Assembly: GCF_012912005.1 (NCBI RefSeq)
Contig: NZ_JABBEA010000023.1
Span: forward strand, 1 to 64,000
Direction of reading: 5' to 3'
DNA from: Paenibacillus sp. SZ31
GTDB taxonomy: Bacteria; Bacillota; Bacilli; Paenibacillales; Paenibacillaceae
Length of the DNA: 64,000 nt
Shown in pieces: positions 32,357-39,897 of this stretch (positions are counted from its first letter, which is position 1; every line of letters begins with the position of its first letter). The translations under genes were made by a program, and so were the position numbers. The notes below the pieces were generated by a model that ran no database searches, was not told where the DNA came from, and saw nothing but the letters and a program-made list of their open reading frames with translations.

Positions 32357-32899
32357 ATGAAAGCTACTGGTATTGTCCGCCGTATAGATGACCTTGGTCG
32401 TGTGGTCATTCCAAAAGAAATCCGCCGTACGTTACGTATTCGTGAAGGTGATCCATTGGAAATTTTCGTGGATCGTGATGGAGAAGTTATCCTTAAAAAA
32501 TATTCGCCAATTGGCGAGCTTGGTGATTTTGCCAAAGAATATGCAGAATCCCTGTACGAGAGTACAGGACATGTAACCATGATCTCTGACCGGGATACCA
32601 TTATCACGGTGGCAGGGGGCTCCAAGAAAGAGTATTTGGACAAGCAGGTAGGTCAACTGTTGGAGGGCTGTATGGAAAACAGAAAGACCATTTTGGAAAC
32701 TAACAACGGTTCTTATGAGCTTAGCAAAGATCATGACGAGACGTTATCTTCTTTTGTTATTGCGCCGATTATCTCGGGTGGTGACCCCATCGGAACGGTT
32801 ATCCTTTTCAATAAGGATGAATCGGTGAAGATGTCTCAGATGGAAGTGAAGATGTCTGAGACGGCTGCTGGTTTCCTTGGCAAGCAAATGGAACAATAG
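32357..32899 (+). CDS. spoVT: Stage V sporulation regulator SpoVT
   Basis: SpoVT is a forespore DNA-binding protein that adjusts sigma-G-dependent genes. The 180-residue product has an N-terminal AbrB-type domain (MKATGIVRRIDDLGRVVIPKEIRRTLRI) and a C-terminal GAF-like domain (from about 55; AGGSKKEYLDKQVG, ISGGDPIGTVILFNKDES). GTGGGG lies upstream of the ATG. It is the second AbrB-fold regulator in the window. Confidence 0.96.
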   Translation: MKATGIVRRIDDLGRVVIPKEIRRTLRIREGDPLEIFVDRDGEVILKKYSPIGELGDFAKEYAESLYESTGHVTMISDRDTIITVAGGSKKEYLDKQVGQLLEGCMENRKTILETNNGSYELSKDHDETLSSFVIAPIISGGDPIGTVILFNKDESVKMSQMEVKMSETAAGFLGKQMEQ

Positions 32900-32910
32900 A
32901 CAGCAGATCA

Positions 32911-32947
32911 ACTCCTGGTGCCCTGATTTGGGCATACGGGAGTTTTT
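32911..32947 (+). terminator. Intrinsic terminator of spoVT
   Basis: ACTCC and GTGCCC pair with GGGCATAC and GGAGT around a short loop, followed by TTTTT. Confidence 0.85.
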
Positions 32948-33073
32948 GCATTTTAAGGGACAAGAAGTTGATTCGGATGATTGTCATGGGGGGGGGTTAG
33001 TCTGTGTGCCTTCAGGCAGGTATAATAGCAAGGTATGCTTAATTGAACGCAGGGACATACGCAGGAGGGAATT

Positions 33074-34822
33074 ATGAAACAGCCGTCTACAGGCTCAAGG
33101 CTGCTACAGGGTGCATTTGTACTTGGGCTTGCCGCCATTATCTCTAAAATCATTGGTGCTTTTCAGAAGATTCCGCTGCAGAATCTGGGGGGAGACGGTG
33201 TATTTGGCATTTACAATACGGTGTATCCGTTATATATGCTCATTATCACGCTTGCTGCTGCAGGACTGCCGCTGGCCGTATCCAAATTCGTAGCAGAGCA
33301 GAATGCACTGGGAAGACCAGACGAGAGCAGAAGAATTATTCGACTATCTTCCGTGCTGCTCGGGGGAATTGGAATTATAATGGCGCTCTTGATGTATGCA
33401 GGTGCGCCGCTGATCGCTGACATGATTGGCAACCGCCATGTCGTTCCATCGATTCGTGCAGCTTCATGGGCGTTGTTGTTTGTACCGGTGATGACAGGGC
33501 TGCGTGGATATTTTCAGGGATTACAGCAGATGGTCCCAACAGCGGTATCACAAGTGGTGGAGCAGACGATACGTGTCACCGTCATGATTGTTTTGCTTCT
33601 CTGGTTGATGAGGCGGGATGCTTCGCTTGAAACTATCGCTGCTGGCGCCATGATGGGCTCCGTTGCCGGCGGAATGGTTGGGTTACTAGTCATGTTAGGG
33701 TACATGGTCCGACATCGGCGGAAAGACAGGGAAGTGGTCACCGAACAATTGAATTCGGAATGGAGCAGTAAAGGCGGAGAGGCTGGAACAGACGGGCATG
33801 AGCATCAGAAGCATAGGCTGGTTACGCCGCAGAAGAAAACGGTGAGTGCTCTTAATCCCGCTCTGGGAGAACGGTCACGATCCAACGGGAAATGGATCAG
33901 GACGCTGCTCATGTATGCCATTCCTGTTTGTCTTGGGTCGCTGGCCGTGCCACTGATGAATCTGGTGGATACCTTCACCGTGCCCCGGTTGCTGCGGGGA
34001 GAAGGACTGGACGAGCTCCAGTCGATGGTTTCCTTCGGCATCTACAACCGTGGATTGCCGCTGGTTCAACTGGTGACGATGCTGGCTACGTCACTGTCTG
34101 TGCTGTTTATTCCGGCGATGGCGGAAGCCCGGTTAAAGGGCGGGCCAGAAGCCGTCCGGCAGCAAGCAGGCCTCGCGCTGCGCTGGTTCTGGTTGATCGG
34201 CCTGGCGGCATCCGCAGGTCTCGCGGTGCTGGCGGAGCCGATTAACCGCATGCTGTACGGAGATGCCGCAGGCACCGAAGCACTGCGGTACATGGCGCTG
34301 ACGGCTGCGGGCAGCACCGTCAGCATTATTGCAGCGGCGCTGCTGCAAGGCCTCGGCGCCGTGCGCGCACCCGCGTTCAGCATGCTGGCCGCCGCAGGCG
34401 TCAAGGCGCTGCTGAACGTCATGCTTGTGCCAGCGCTGGGCATCAGCGGCGCGGCTCTGGCAGGCGCAGTCGCCTACATGCTGGCGGCTGGCCTGAATGT
34501 GGCGCTGCTGGCGCGACTTGTCGCCCTGCGCCCTGCCCCTGGCGCCGTCCTGGCGAAGCCGGCGCTGGTGATCGCCGCCATGAGTCTGGCGGCGGTAGGC
34601 ACGGCCTGGGCCGCCGAAGCCGTGCTCGGCGGCATGGGTATCGCGGCCGACCGCAGGCTGGCCGCGATGGGCGTGAGCCTGCTGGGCATTGCTGCCGGCT
34701 CGGCCGTGTTCTTGCTGGCGGCGGCCCGGACAGGGCTACTGACCGCCGCGGAGCTGGCGGCCGTGCCCAAGTTGGGGCCTCGCCTTGCCAAGCTGCTGCG
34801 CAGACTGCGTGTGCTGCGCTAG
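33074..34822 (+). CDS. yabM: Polysaccharide/lipid flippase of the MVF family (YabM-like)
   Basis: A 582-residue integral membrane protein with roughly 14 hydrophobic segments, in the MOP/MVF superfamily with SpoVB and MurJ, likely moving a lipid-linked sugar across the membrane. Family signatures are GAFVLGLAAIISKIIGAFQKIPLQNLGG and GIYNTVYPLYMLIITLAAAGLPLAVSK near the N-terminus. A charged hydrophilic loop of about 60 residues lies near 215-275. GGAGGG precedes the ATG. The 3' half (about 34140-34822) is strikingly GC-rich and Ala/Leu-rich compared with the rest of the window. It lies between spoVT and mazG as in B. subtilis. Confidence 0.92.
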   Translation: MKQPSTGSRLLQGAFVLGLAAIISKIIGAFQKIPLQNLGGDGVFGIYNTVYPLYMLIITLAAAGLPLAVSKFVAEQNALGRPDESRRIIRLSSVLLGGIGIIMALLMYAGAPLIADMIGNRHVVPSIRAASWALLFVPVMTGLRGYFQGLQQMVPTAVSQVVEQTIRVTVMIVLLLWLMRRDASLETIAAGAMMGSVAGGMVGLLVMLGYMVRHRRKDREVVTEQLNSEWSSKGGEAGTDGHEHQKHRLVTPQKKTVSALNPALGERSRSNGKWIRTLLMYAIPVCLGSLAVPLMNLVDTFTVPRLLRGEGLDELQSMVSFGIYNRGLPLVQLVTMLATSLSVLFIPAMAEARLKGGPEAVRQQAGLALRWFWLIGLAASAGLAVLAEPINRMLYGDAAGTEALRYMALTAAGSTVSIIAAALLQGLGAVRAPAFSMLAAAGVKALLNVMLVPALGISGAALAGAVAYMLAAGLNVALLARLVALRPAPGAVLAKPALVIAAMSLAAVGTAWAAEAVLGGMGIAADRRLAAMGVSLLGIAAGSAVFLLAAARTGLLTAAELAAVPKLGPRLAKLLRRLRVLR

Positions 34823-34969
34823 CTTCATGCTCACGGTGCTTCTGCATCCAGCACCCGGAATATGAAATTATAGGATATCGAATGATTCTGGTATAATACG
34901 TGTAATTAGTCCTGTTCAGACACGATGATTGTGAGCCTGGACAGGATAGTCCGGATGGAGGTTTACGTA

Positions 34970-36463
34970 ATGAGTGCAGCTTTAACCGTAGTGGGTCTAG
35001 GATCTGGAGATGCAGACCAACTGACCGTAGGTATTATCAAAAAAATGAAACATGCGGCTACGCTGTATGTACGCACCCTAGATCATCCTGTATTGAATGA
35101 TCTGAAGCAAGAGGGACTGGAGATGACCTCATTTGATGCCATCTATGAAGCGAAGTCCTCCTTCCCCGAAGTGTATGATGAGATCGCAAACCAACTGATA
35201 GAGGCCGCTCGCAAGGGTGAGGCTGGAACCGAGATTGTGTATGCTGTACCGGGTCATCCCATGGTGGCAGAAGCAAGTGTACGTCTGCTTAAAGAACGTT
35301 GCCCACAGATGGGTATTTCACTGCGTGTCATGGGTGGAGAGAGCTTCCTGGACGAAGCCTTTATACGGCTTGGATTCGACCCGATCGAAGGCTTTCAACT
35401 CCTGGATGCCAGCAGCCTGAATACGGAACTGGTACAACCACAGCTACATACGTTGATCGGACAAGTCTACGATGTGTTCACTGCTTCGGATGTGAAGCTA
35501 TGCCTGATGGAGGTTTACCCGGACGATTATCCCGTATTTGTGGGTCATGCACTGGGTGTACAGGGTCAGGAAGTTATTCACAAGATTCCGCTACACGAAC
35601 TGGACCGAATCGAAGGGTACGGCAATCTGTCACTGATCTATGTACCAAAGAACACCGATGATGCCTTGCGTCGTCGATCCTTTGCACGTTTGCATGAGAT
35701 TGTGAACATTCTTCGCAGTCCAGGTGGCTGTCCATGGGACCAGGAGCAGACGCATCAGTCCATTCGTAAAAACCTGATTGAAGAGACCTATGAAGTTATT
35801 GAGACGATTGATGAGGATGACCCCGACCATATGAAAGAAGAGCTGGGTGATCTGCTGCTGCAGATTTTATTGCATTCCCAGATGGAAGAAGAAGTTGGTA
35901 CCTTCAATGTGTATGATGTCATCGAAGGTTTGAACGATAAGCTGATTTTCCGTCATCCACATGTTTTTGGCGATAATAAGGCAGAAGACGCGAATGAAGC
36001 TCTTCAGAACTGGGAACAGATGAAGGTAGAGGAGAAGAAGCGCAAGGGCAAGGATCAGGAGAACGTTTCCGTGCTGGATGGCATACCGCGTGACTTGCCT
36101 GCATTGATGAAGGGATATAAGCTACAGAAGAAAGCAGCCAAGGTGGGCTTTGACTGGGATGATGTTGAAGGTGTGTTTGCCAAGATCGAGGAAGAACTGG
36201 CGGAGTTGAAAGAAGCGGTGCAACAAGGCCAGTCTGCGGAAGAACGGAAGCTCGAACTGGGTGATTTATTATTCGCAGCCGCGAATGTTGCAAGATTCAT
36301 CGATACGGACCCGGAAGAGGCGCTCGCTGCGACCAACCGCAAGTTCGTTGGGCGGTTCCAGTACATCGAAGAGCGTCTGCGCGAACAGGGAAGAACACCA
36401 GCAGATAGCAATGTAGAAGAGATGGAGCAATTCTGGCAGGCTGCGAAGAAGGCAGGATTATAA
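34970..36463 (+). CDS. mazG: MazG family NTP pyrophosphohydrolase with tetrapyrrole methylase domain
   Basis: A two-part protein (YabN): residues 1 to about 230 form a SAM-dependent tetrapyrrole-methylase-like domain (VVGLGSGDADQLTVG, VYAVPGHPMVAEAS), and the rest holds two MazG units (CPWDQEQTHQSIRKNLIEE with EELGDLL; then EEELAELKEA with LELGDLLFAAANVARF). MazG hydrolyses non-canonical or excess NTPs; the role of the methylase-like part is unknown. The ATG at 34970 has GGAGG 8 bases upstream; an upstream in-frame start at 34925 lacks it. Length 497 is normal. Confidence 0.95.
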   Translation: MSAALTVVGLGSGDADQLTVGIIKKMKHAATLYVRTLDHPVLNDLKQEGLEMTSFDAIYEAKSSFPEVYDEIANQLIEAARKGEAGTEIVYAVPGHPMVAEASVRLLKERCPQMGISLRVMGGESFLDEAFIRLGFDPIEGFQLLDASSLNTELVQPQLHTLIGQVYDVFTASDVKLCLMEVYPDDYPVFVGHALGVQGQEVIHKIPLHELDRIEGYGNLSLIYVPKNTDDALRRRSFARLHEIVNILRSPGGCPWDQEQTHQSIRKNLIEETYEVIETIDEDDPDHMKEELGDLLLQILLHSQMEEEVGTFNVYDVIEGLNDKLIFRHPHVFGDNKAEDANEALQNWEQMKVEEKKRKGKDQENVSVLDGIPRDLPALMKGYKLQKKAAKVGFDWDDVEGVFAKIEEELAELKEAVQQGQSAEERKLELGDLLFAAANVARFIDTDPEEALAATNRKFVGRFQYIEERLREQGRTPADSNVEEMEQFWQAAKKAGL

Positions 36464-36519
36464 CGAGTTCAATTTTCTGGGAAATACCGATAAACCTTAT
36501 TCCATCATGCTATGCAGTG

Positions 36520-36528
36520 TGTTATGAT
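36520..36528 (+). promoter_or_regulatory. Extended -10 promoter candidate for hbs
   Basis: TGT followed by TATGAT forms an extended -10 element. The -35 (TTCCAT at 36500) is weak. It would give a leader of about 235 bases before hbs. Confidence 0.5.
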
Positions 36529-36534
36529 ATACGA

Positions 36535-36769
36535 ACATGTGTTCATCTGTGTAAACTGGAGTTGGTGTTTAGCGACGGGTGGTTTCGGGTACTGGTCTTA
36601 GACTGTCCCCTGCGGACCATCGACAAAAAGCTAAAAAAGTCGCGGACCAAGGCAGGATTTCAGATGCCAAGCCAGAATACATGTGTAGTAACCTAACGCG
36701 AAACCAGCGGCAATCACCTATTGCTCAGGCTCGCAGATACTTTTTTTTCAATTTGGGAGGCTTTTAAAA
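36535..36769 (+). other. Long, possibly structured leader of hbs
   Basis: About 235 bases with no credible gene. TGGTTTCG (36580-36587) and CGAAACCA (36699-36706) are complementary and could close a helix around about 110 bases. No known riboswitch family was recognised. A strong GGGAGG ribosome binding site lies at its end. Confidence 0.45.
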
Positions 36770-37042
36770 ATGAACAAAACAGATCTGATTAACAACATTT
36801 CAACCAAAAGTGGTTTGACTAAAAAAGACGTTGAGTCCGTATTGAACGGCTTTTTGGGAGAAATTACAGATGCACTTGCCAGCGGAGACAAAGTACAATT
36901 GATCGGCTTTGGCACTTTTGAGACCCGCAAACGTTCCGGTCGTACCGGACGTAACCCACAAACAGGGAATGAAATTGTGATTCCTGAGTCCACTGTTCCT
37001 GCATTCAAAGCAGGCAACAAACTTAAAGAAGCCGTAAAATAA
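36770..37042 (+). CDS. hbs: HU-family DNA-binding protein
   Basis: A 90-residue histone-like HU protein that bends and compacts DNA without strong sequence preference. It matches the family fully: MNKTDLINNI, LIGFGTFETRKRSGRTGRNPQTG and IPESTVPAFKAGN, the beta-arm segment being intact. GGGAGG precedes the ATG. In B. subtilis hbs is elsewhere; here it lies between mazG and rqcP, and its stop codon overlaps the rqcP start by one base. Confidence 0.97.
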   Translation: MNKTDLINNISTKSGLTKKDVESVLNGFLGEITDALASGDKVQLIGFGTFETRKRSGRTGRNPQTGNEIVIPESTVPAFKAGNKLKEAVK

Positions 37043-37320
37043 TGCGTCTTGATAAATTCCTGAAGGTCTCCCGGTTAATCAAACGCCGTACTGTGGCCAA
37101 GGACGTCTCTGAACAGGGACGTGTTCTGGTGAACGGACGTGAAGCGAAGCCCAGCGCCGCTGTTAAAGTGGGCGATGAGCTGACGGTTCAGTTCGGTCAG
37201 AAACTGGTCACGGTGAAGGTGGAACGAATTGCCGAGAGCACGAAGAAGGATGAGGCGAGTAGCCTCTATACCTTGGTTAAGGAAGAGCCGATCGCCAAGG
37301 ATAACGGGATGAACTGGTAA
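37042..37320 (+). CDS. rqcP: RqcP (YabO), S4-domain ribosome quality control factor
   Basis: RqcP binds stalled 50S-peptidyl-tRNA complexes and works with RqcH in adding alanine tails. The 92-residue product is a single S4 RNA-binding domain of the Hsp15 type: MRLDKFLKVSRLIKRRTVAKDV followed by GRVLVNGREAKPS and VKVGDELTVQFG. The start codon overlaps the hbs stop codon, so it depends on hbs translation. Terminator 49 bases after. Confidence 0.94.
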   Translation: MRLDKFLKVSRLIKRRTVAKDVSEQGRVLVNGREAKPSAAVKVGDELTVQFGQKLVTVKVERIAESTKKDEASSLYTLVKEEPIAKDNGMNW

Positions 37321-37368
37321 CAGTACACCTGATATGATTGAATATTCATTCAATGCAAGTTGAATCGA

Positions 37369-37403
37369 AACGTCCTCCTGTAACCGGGAAGGGCGTTTTT
37401 TGT
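37369..37403 (+). terminator. Intrinsic terminator of hbs-rqcP
   Basis: AACGTCC pairs with GGGCGTT (imperfect, with inner CCTG/CGGG pairing), followed by TTTTTTG. Confidence 0.75.
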
Positions 37404-37495
37404 TTTATTAGATGCAGGGTTATTTGTTCAACAACGCTGGTTCTATTCCAACCTCCTCATCCATAAGCTAGGTGTAAGAAGGAGGGGTACATGCC

Positions 37496-37780
37496 ATGGT
37501 TGAGCACGGTAAGGCCAAACAGCATCATCTGAGCATGCAGAATCGGAAACTGCTGGATCTGACAGGTGTCTCCAATGTGGAGAGCTTCGACAGTGAGGAA
37601 TTTTTGCTGCAGACTGAACTTGGGCATCTGACCATCCGAGGGCACAATTTACATATCAAAAACCTGAGCCTGGAGGAAGGCCTGTTATCCATTGAAGGTA
37701 CAGTCAGTTCGCTCCAATATCTGGACCCCGGTTCCCAGTCCAAAAACAGTAAAGGCCTGTTTGGCAAGATGTTCCGATGA
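37496..37780 (+). CDS. yabP: Spore protein YabP
   Basis: A 94-residue mother-cell sporulation protein of the YabP/YqfC family, needed for normal spore envelope formation; its biochemical role is unknown. The sequence is beta-rich, with HHLSMQNRKLLDLTGVSNVESFD and TELGHLTIRGHNLHIKNLSLEEGLLSIEG typical of the family. AAGGAGGGG precedes the ATG. ATGA overlaps yabQ. Confidence 0.93.
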   Translation: MVEHGKAKQHHLSMQNRKLLDLTGVSNVESFDSEEFLLQTELGHLTIRGHNLHIKNLSLEEGLLSIEGTVSSLQYLDPGSQSKNSKGLFGKMFR

Positions 37781-38346
37781 GTCCGGATACTCAATGGATC
37801 ACACTGATGTGGATGCTTACTTCGGGGGTCGTGATGGGAATGGCCTACGACAGTTACCGGGTACTGTCCGGACAGCTGCGGTTTCCGAGATGGAGCATCC
37901 ACACACTCGATCTGTTGTACTGGGTTGCTTCCGCGCTGTTCGTTTTTCGGATGCTATACGCCGGAAACCACGGACAGCTGCGGTTTTATGTCTTTTTGGG
38001 GCTGATTATAGGGGTTTGCTTCTATTTTTGGCTTTTAAGTGTTACAACCCAGCGTTTTGTGGTAATGTTAATTAAACTCGCAAGAACGCTGATTCATTGG
38101 TGTGGACATATCCTTAACATCCTGATCGTTATGCCGGCTAAGGGAATTTATAAGTTAATTCGCGTATTATTCGGTTTTGTAATTGCGATACTATTATTCC
38201 TGGGCAGGCTGGTGCTGCAATGTTTGGTACCTTTCGGCAAGTTGTTCCGCTGGATGTTTAGGCCGCTCCTGAAACATTGGGTAACGCCGCATTGGATGAT
38301 CCGTGTGGGTACAAGAATTGCAGCGATGTGGAAACGCTGGTTTTAA
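37777..38346 (+). CDS. yabQ: Spore cortex protein YabQ
   Basis: A 189-residue membrane protein with four or more hydrophobic segments near the N-terminus and middle; YabQ is a mother-cell protein required for cortex formation in B. subtilis. Recognisable features are WMLTSGVVMGMAYDSYRVL and DLLYWVASALFVFRMLYAGNHGQLRFYVFLG. Its start overlaps the yabP stop codon. divIC follows 11 bases later. Confidence 0.92.
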   Translation: MSPDTQWITLMWMLTSGVVMGMAYDSYRVLSGQLRFPRWSIHTLDLLYWVASALFVFRMLYAGNHGQLRFYVFLGLIIGVCFYFWLLSVTTQRFVVMLIKLARTLIHWCGHILNILIVMPAKGIYKLIRVLFGFVIAILLFLGRLVLQCLVPFGKLFRWMFRPLLKHWVTPHWMIRVGTRIAAMWKRWF

Positions 38347-38357
38347 GGAGGTCCGTA

Positions 38358-38693
38358 ATGGGTAAAACACCTGTGGGCAGATCAAAGGCTCCAACTAACC
38401 AAGGAAAATCTGCCGGTGCACGAAGGCGCCTCATGCTTTGGATGACGTTTATGATTGTATTTGTAATATGGGCAGGATATACATTCCTTGTGCAGACTGC
38501 ACAAATTTCGGACAAGAGTTCTCATCTGGCTACTCAGCAAGCTTCAAAGGAAGATACGTTGAAGAAGCTGGAACAGTTGAAGTACGAAGTCAGCCGGTTG
38601 AATGACCCCGAATACATAGGACAGCTGGCACGGAAAAAAGGATATTATCTTCCTGAGGAAACGCCGATCCAGGTTGAAGAGTCAGGGAACTGA
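38358..38693 (+). CDS. divIC: Cell division protein DivIC (FtsB family)
   Basis: DivIC is a bitopic divisome protein that pairs with FtsL and DivIB. The 111-residue product has a basic cytoplasmic N-terminus, one membrane segment (about 25-46), then an extracellular coiled coil (LATQQASKEDTLKKLEQLKYEVSRLND) and the conserved YIGQLARKKGYYLPEE. AAGGAGG lies 6 bases before the ATG at 38358; in-frame codons further upstream lie inside yabQ and are not needed. Confidence 0.94.
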   Translation: MGKTPVGRSKAPTNQGKSAGARRRLMLWMTFMIVFVIWAGYTFLVQTAQISDKSSHLATQQASKEDTLKKLEQLKYEVSRLNDPEYIGQLARKKGYYLPEETPIQVEESGN

Positions 38694-38891
38694 TGGAATT
38701 CGGTCCATTACCGAGCTAGGTTTGTTATCCGTGTGTCTGAAGCCGTTAAACCGGAAAAAATAGGCTCTCTGATGGGGTAGTGTTCAGTTGACCTTGGTTT
38801 ACGGCATAAGGTATAATTACATTAGCGCAGCATTGATTTTGGCATTCAAAAAATCGGGTTGTATATTTTTAAGGGAGGATCATTTTATTCT

Positions 38892-39422
38892 ATGGCAATT
38901 GAAGTGGGCACCAAGTTAGAGGGCAAGGTGACAGGAATCACGCATTTTGGAGCATTTGTGGATCTGTCAGGAGGTGTCACGGGTCTCGTTCACATCTCGG
39001 AAATCGCCGACAATTACGTCAAAGATGTCAACGACCACCTGAAGCTGAATGACCTCGTTACAGTGAAGGTTATCAACGTTGACAAGGATGGCAAGATCGG
39101 ACTTTCCATTAAGCAAGCTGTTGACAAACCGGTTGAGCAACAAACACAATCCAGACCCCCGAGAGCTCCTAGACCGGAACGCAGTGGAGGAGATCGCGAA
39201 CGATTCAGCGGCGGAGGCCCAAGTGGTGGCCAAGGTCGTGGTGGCGGCGGCGGTGGATTTAACCGTGGTGACCGCGGAGGCCGTTCTTTCAAGCCCGCAG
39301 CAGGCAAACCTTCATTTGAGGATAAAATGTCACGCTTCCTGAAAGATAGTGAAGAGCGGATCTCTTCGCTTAAGAAGAACACAGAAGGCAAACGCGGAGG
39401 CCGCGGAGCCAAGCGTGTGTAA
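38892..39422 (+). CDS. yabR: S1-domain RNA-binding protein YabR
   Basis: A 176-residue protein with one S1 domain (residues 1-72: VGTKLEGKVTGITHFGAFVDLSGGVTGLVHISEI and DGKIGLSIKQ). A disordered Arg/Gly/Pro-rich tail (about 85-140) with GGGGGGF and repeated RGG-like steps follows, then a short basic C-terminus. The role is presumed to be RNA binding or ribosome association. The ATG at 38892 follows GGGAGGATC; an upstream start at 38859 lies before the site. The gene stands alone, with a very strong terminator after it. Confidence 0.93.
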   Translation: MAIEVGTKLEGKVTGITHFGAFVDLSGGVTGLVHISEIADNYVKDVNDHLKLNDLVTVKVINVDKDGKIGLSIKQAVDKPVEQQTQSRPPRAPRPERSGGDRERFSGGGPSGGQGRGGGGGGFNRGDRGGRSFKPAAGKPSFEDKMSRFLKDSEERISSLKKNTEGKRGGRGAKRV

Positions 39423-39450
39423 TCTGTCTCAACCTGATCTAAACATATAA

Positions 39451-39485
39451 AAAAAACCGTTAGCCCATGGGCTAACGGTTTTTTT
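39451..39485 (+). terminator. Intrinsic terminator of yabR
   Basis: AAAACCGTTAGCCC and GGGCTAACGGTTTT form a perfect palindrome with T tracts at both ends. Confidence 0.95.
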
Positions 39486-39812
39486 GCGTTTACTTTCATC
39501 TTTCACAGATAAGTAGCTGAATAGCTTTTTTTGTAAGGTGAAGCTCCATATCCCCAGTTTTTCTGCACGGCAAATTGGAACCATAAGAACATTTGTCGTC
39601 TACCATTTTTTACCGACAGGTTTCCGTGGCATTCCACAGCTATCCTGCTCAAATGATGGCGAGGCCAAACTAACTCCGGTTCAAAATCAGACATTTCCCT
39701 TGTCGGAAACAAGTAGGAGAGTGAATGAAACCACAATAAGGCCGGGGGTTTCGCACCACCGCGCCAAGCTCGTTTCTTTTGTCGTAAACTTTTTGAACCC
39801 TGCCCACCTATT
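39486..39812. other. Gene-free stretch between yabR and spoIIE
   Basis: No gene or tRNA found; B. subtilis has tRNA genes here. TTGTCG occurs three times in the spoIIE orientation (about 39594, 39699 and 39779) and could be degenerate Spo0A sites, as the spoIIE promoter of B. subtilis is Spo0A-activated. Confidence 0.4.
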
Positions 39813-39845
39813 CTGACAAACTACGTCTTCTAATCTATCTATAAT
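39813..39845 (+). promoter_or_regulatory. Spo0A-type sigma-A promoter of spoIIE (21-bp spacer)
   Basis: CTGACA (39813-39818) and a perfect TATAAT (39840-39845) are separated by 21 bases. Over-long spacing with sigma-A elements is the known hallmark of Spo0A-activated promoters such as spoIIE and spoIIG. TTGTCGTAA at 39779 lies about 35 bases before the -35. Confidence 0.65.
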
Positions 39846-39897
39846 CAGAACCATCGAGAACGAAACACGAAAATTCAAATTAATCGAATGGGGTGCC

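Noticed and set aside
36579..36767. 62-codon frame in the hbs leader
   Set aside because: No ribosome binding site, low-complexity reading, and it runs through the hbs ribosome binding site.
39486..39812. tRNA genes expected before spoIIE from B. subtilis order
   Set aside because: I looked for acceptor, T-loop (GGTTC) and CCA patterns and found no cloverleaf.
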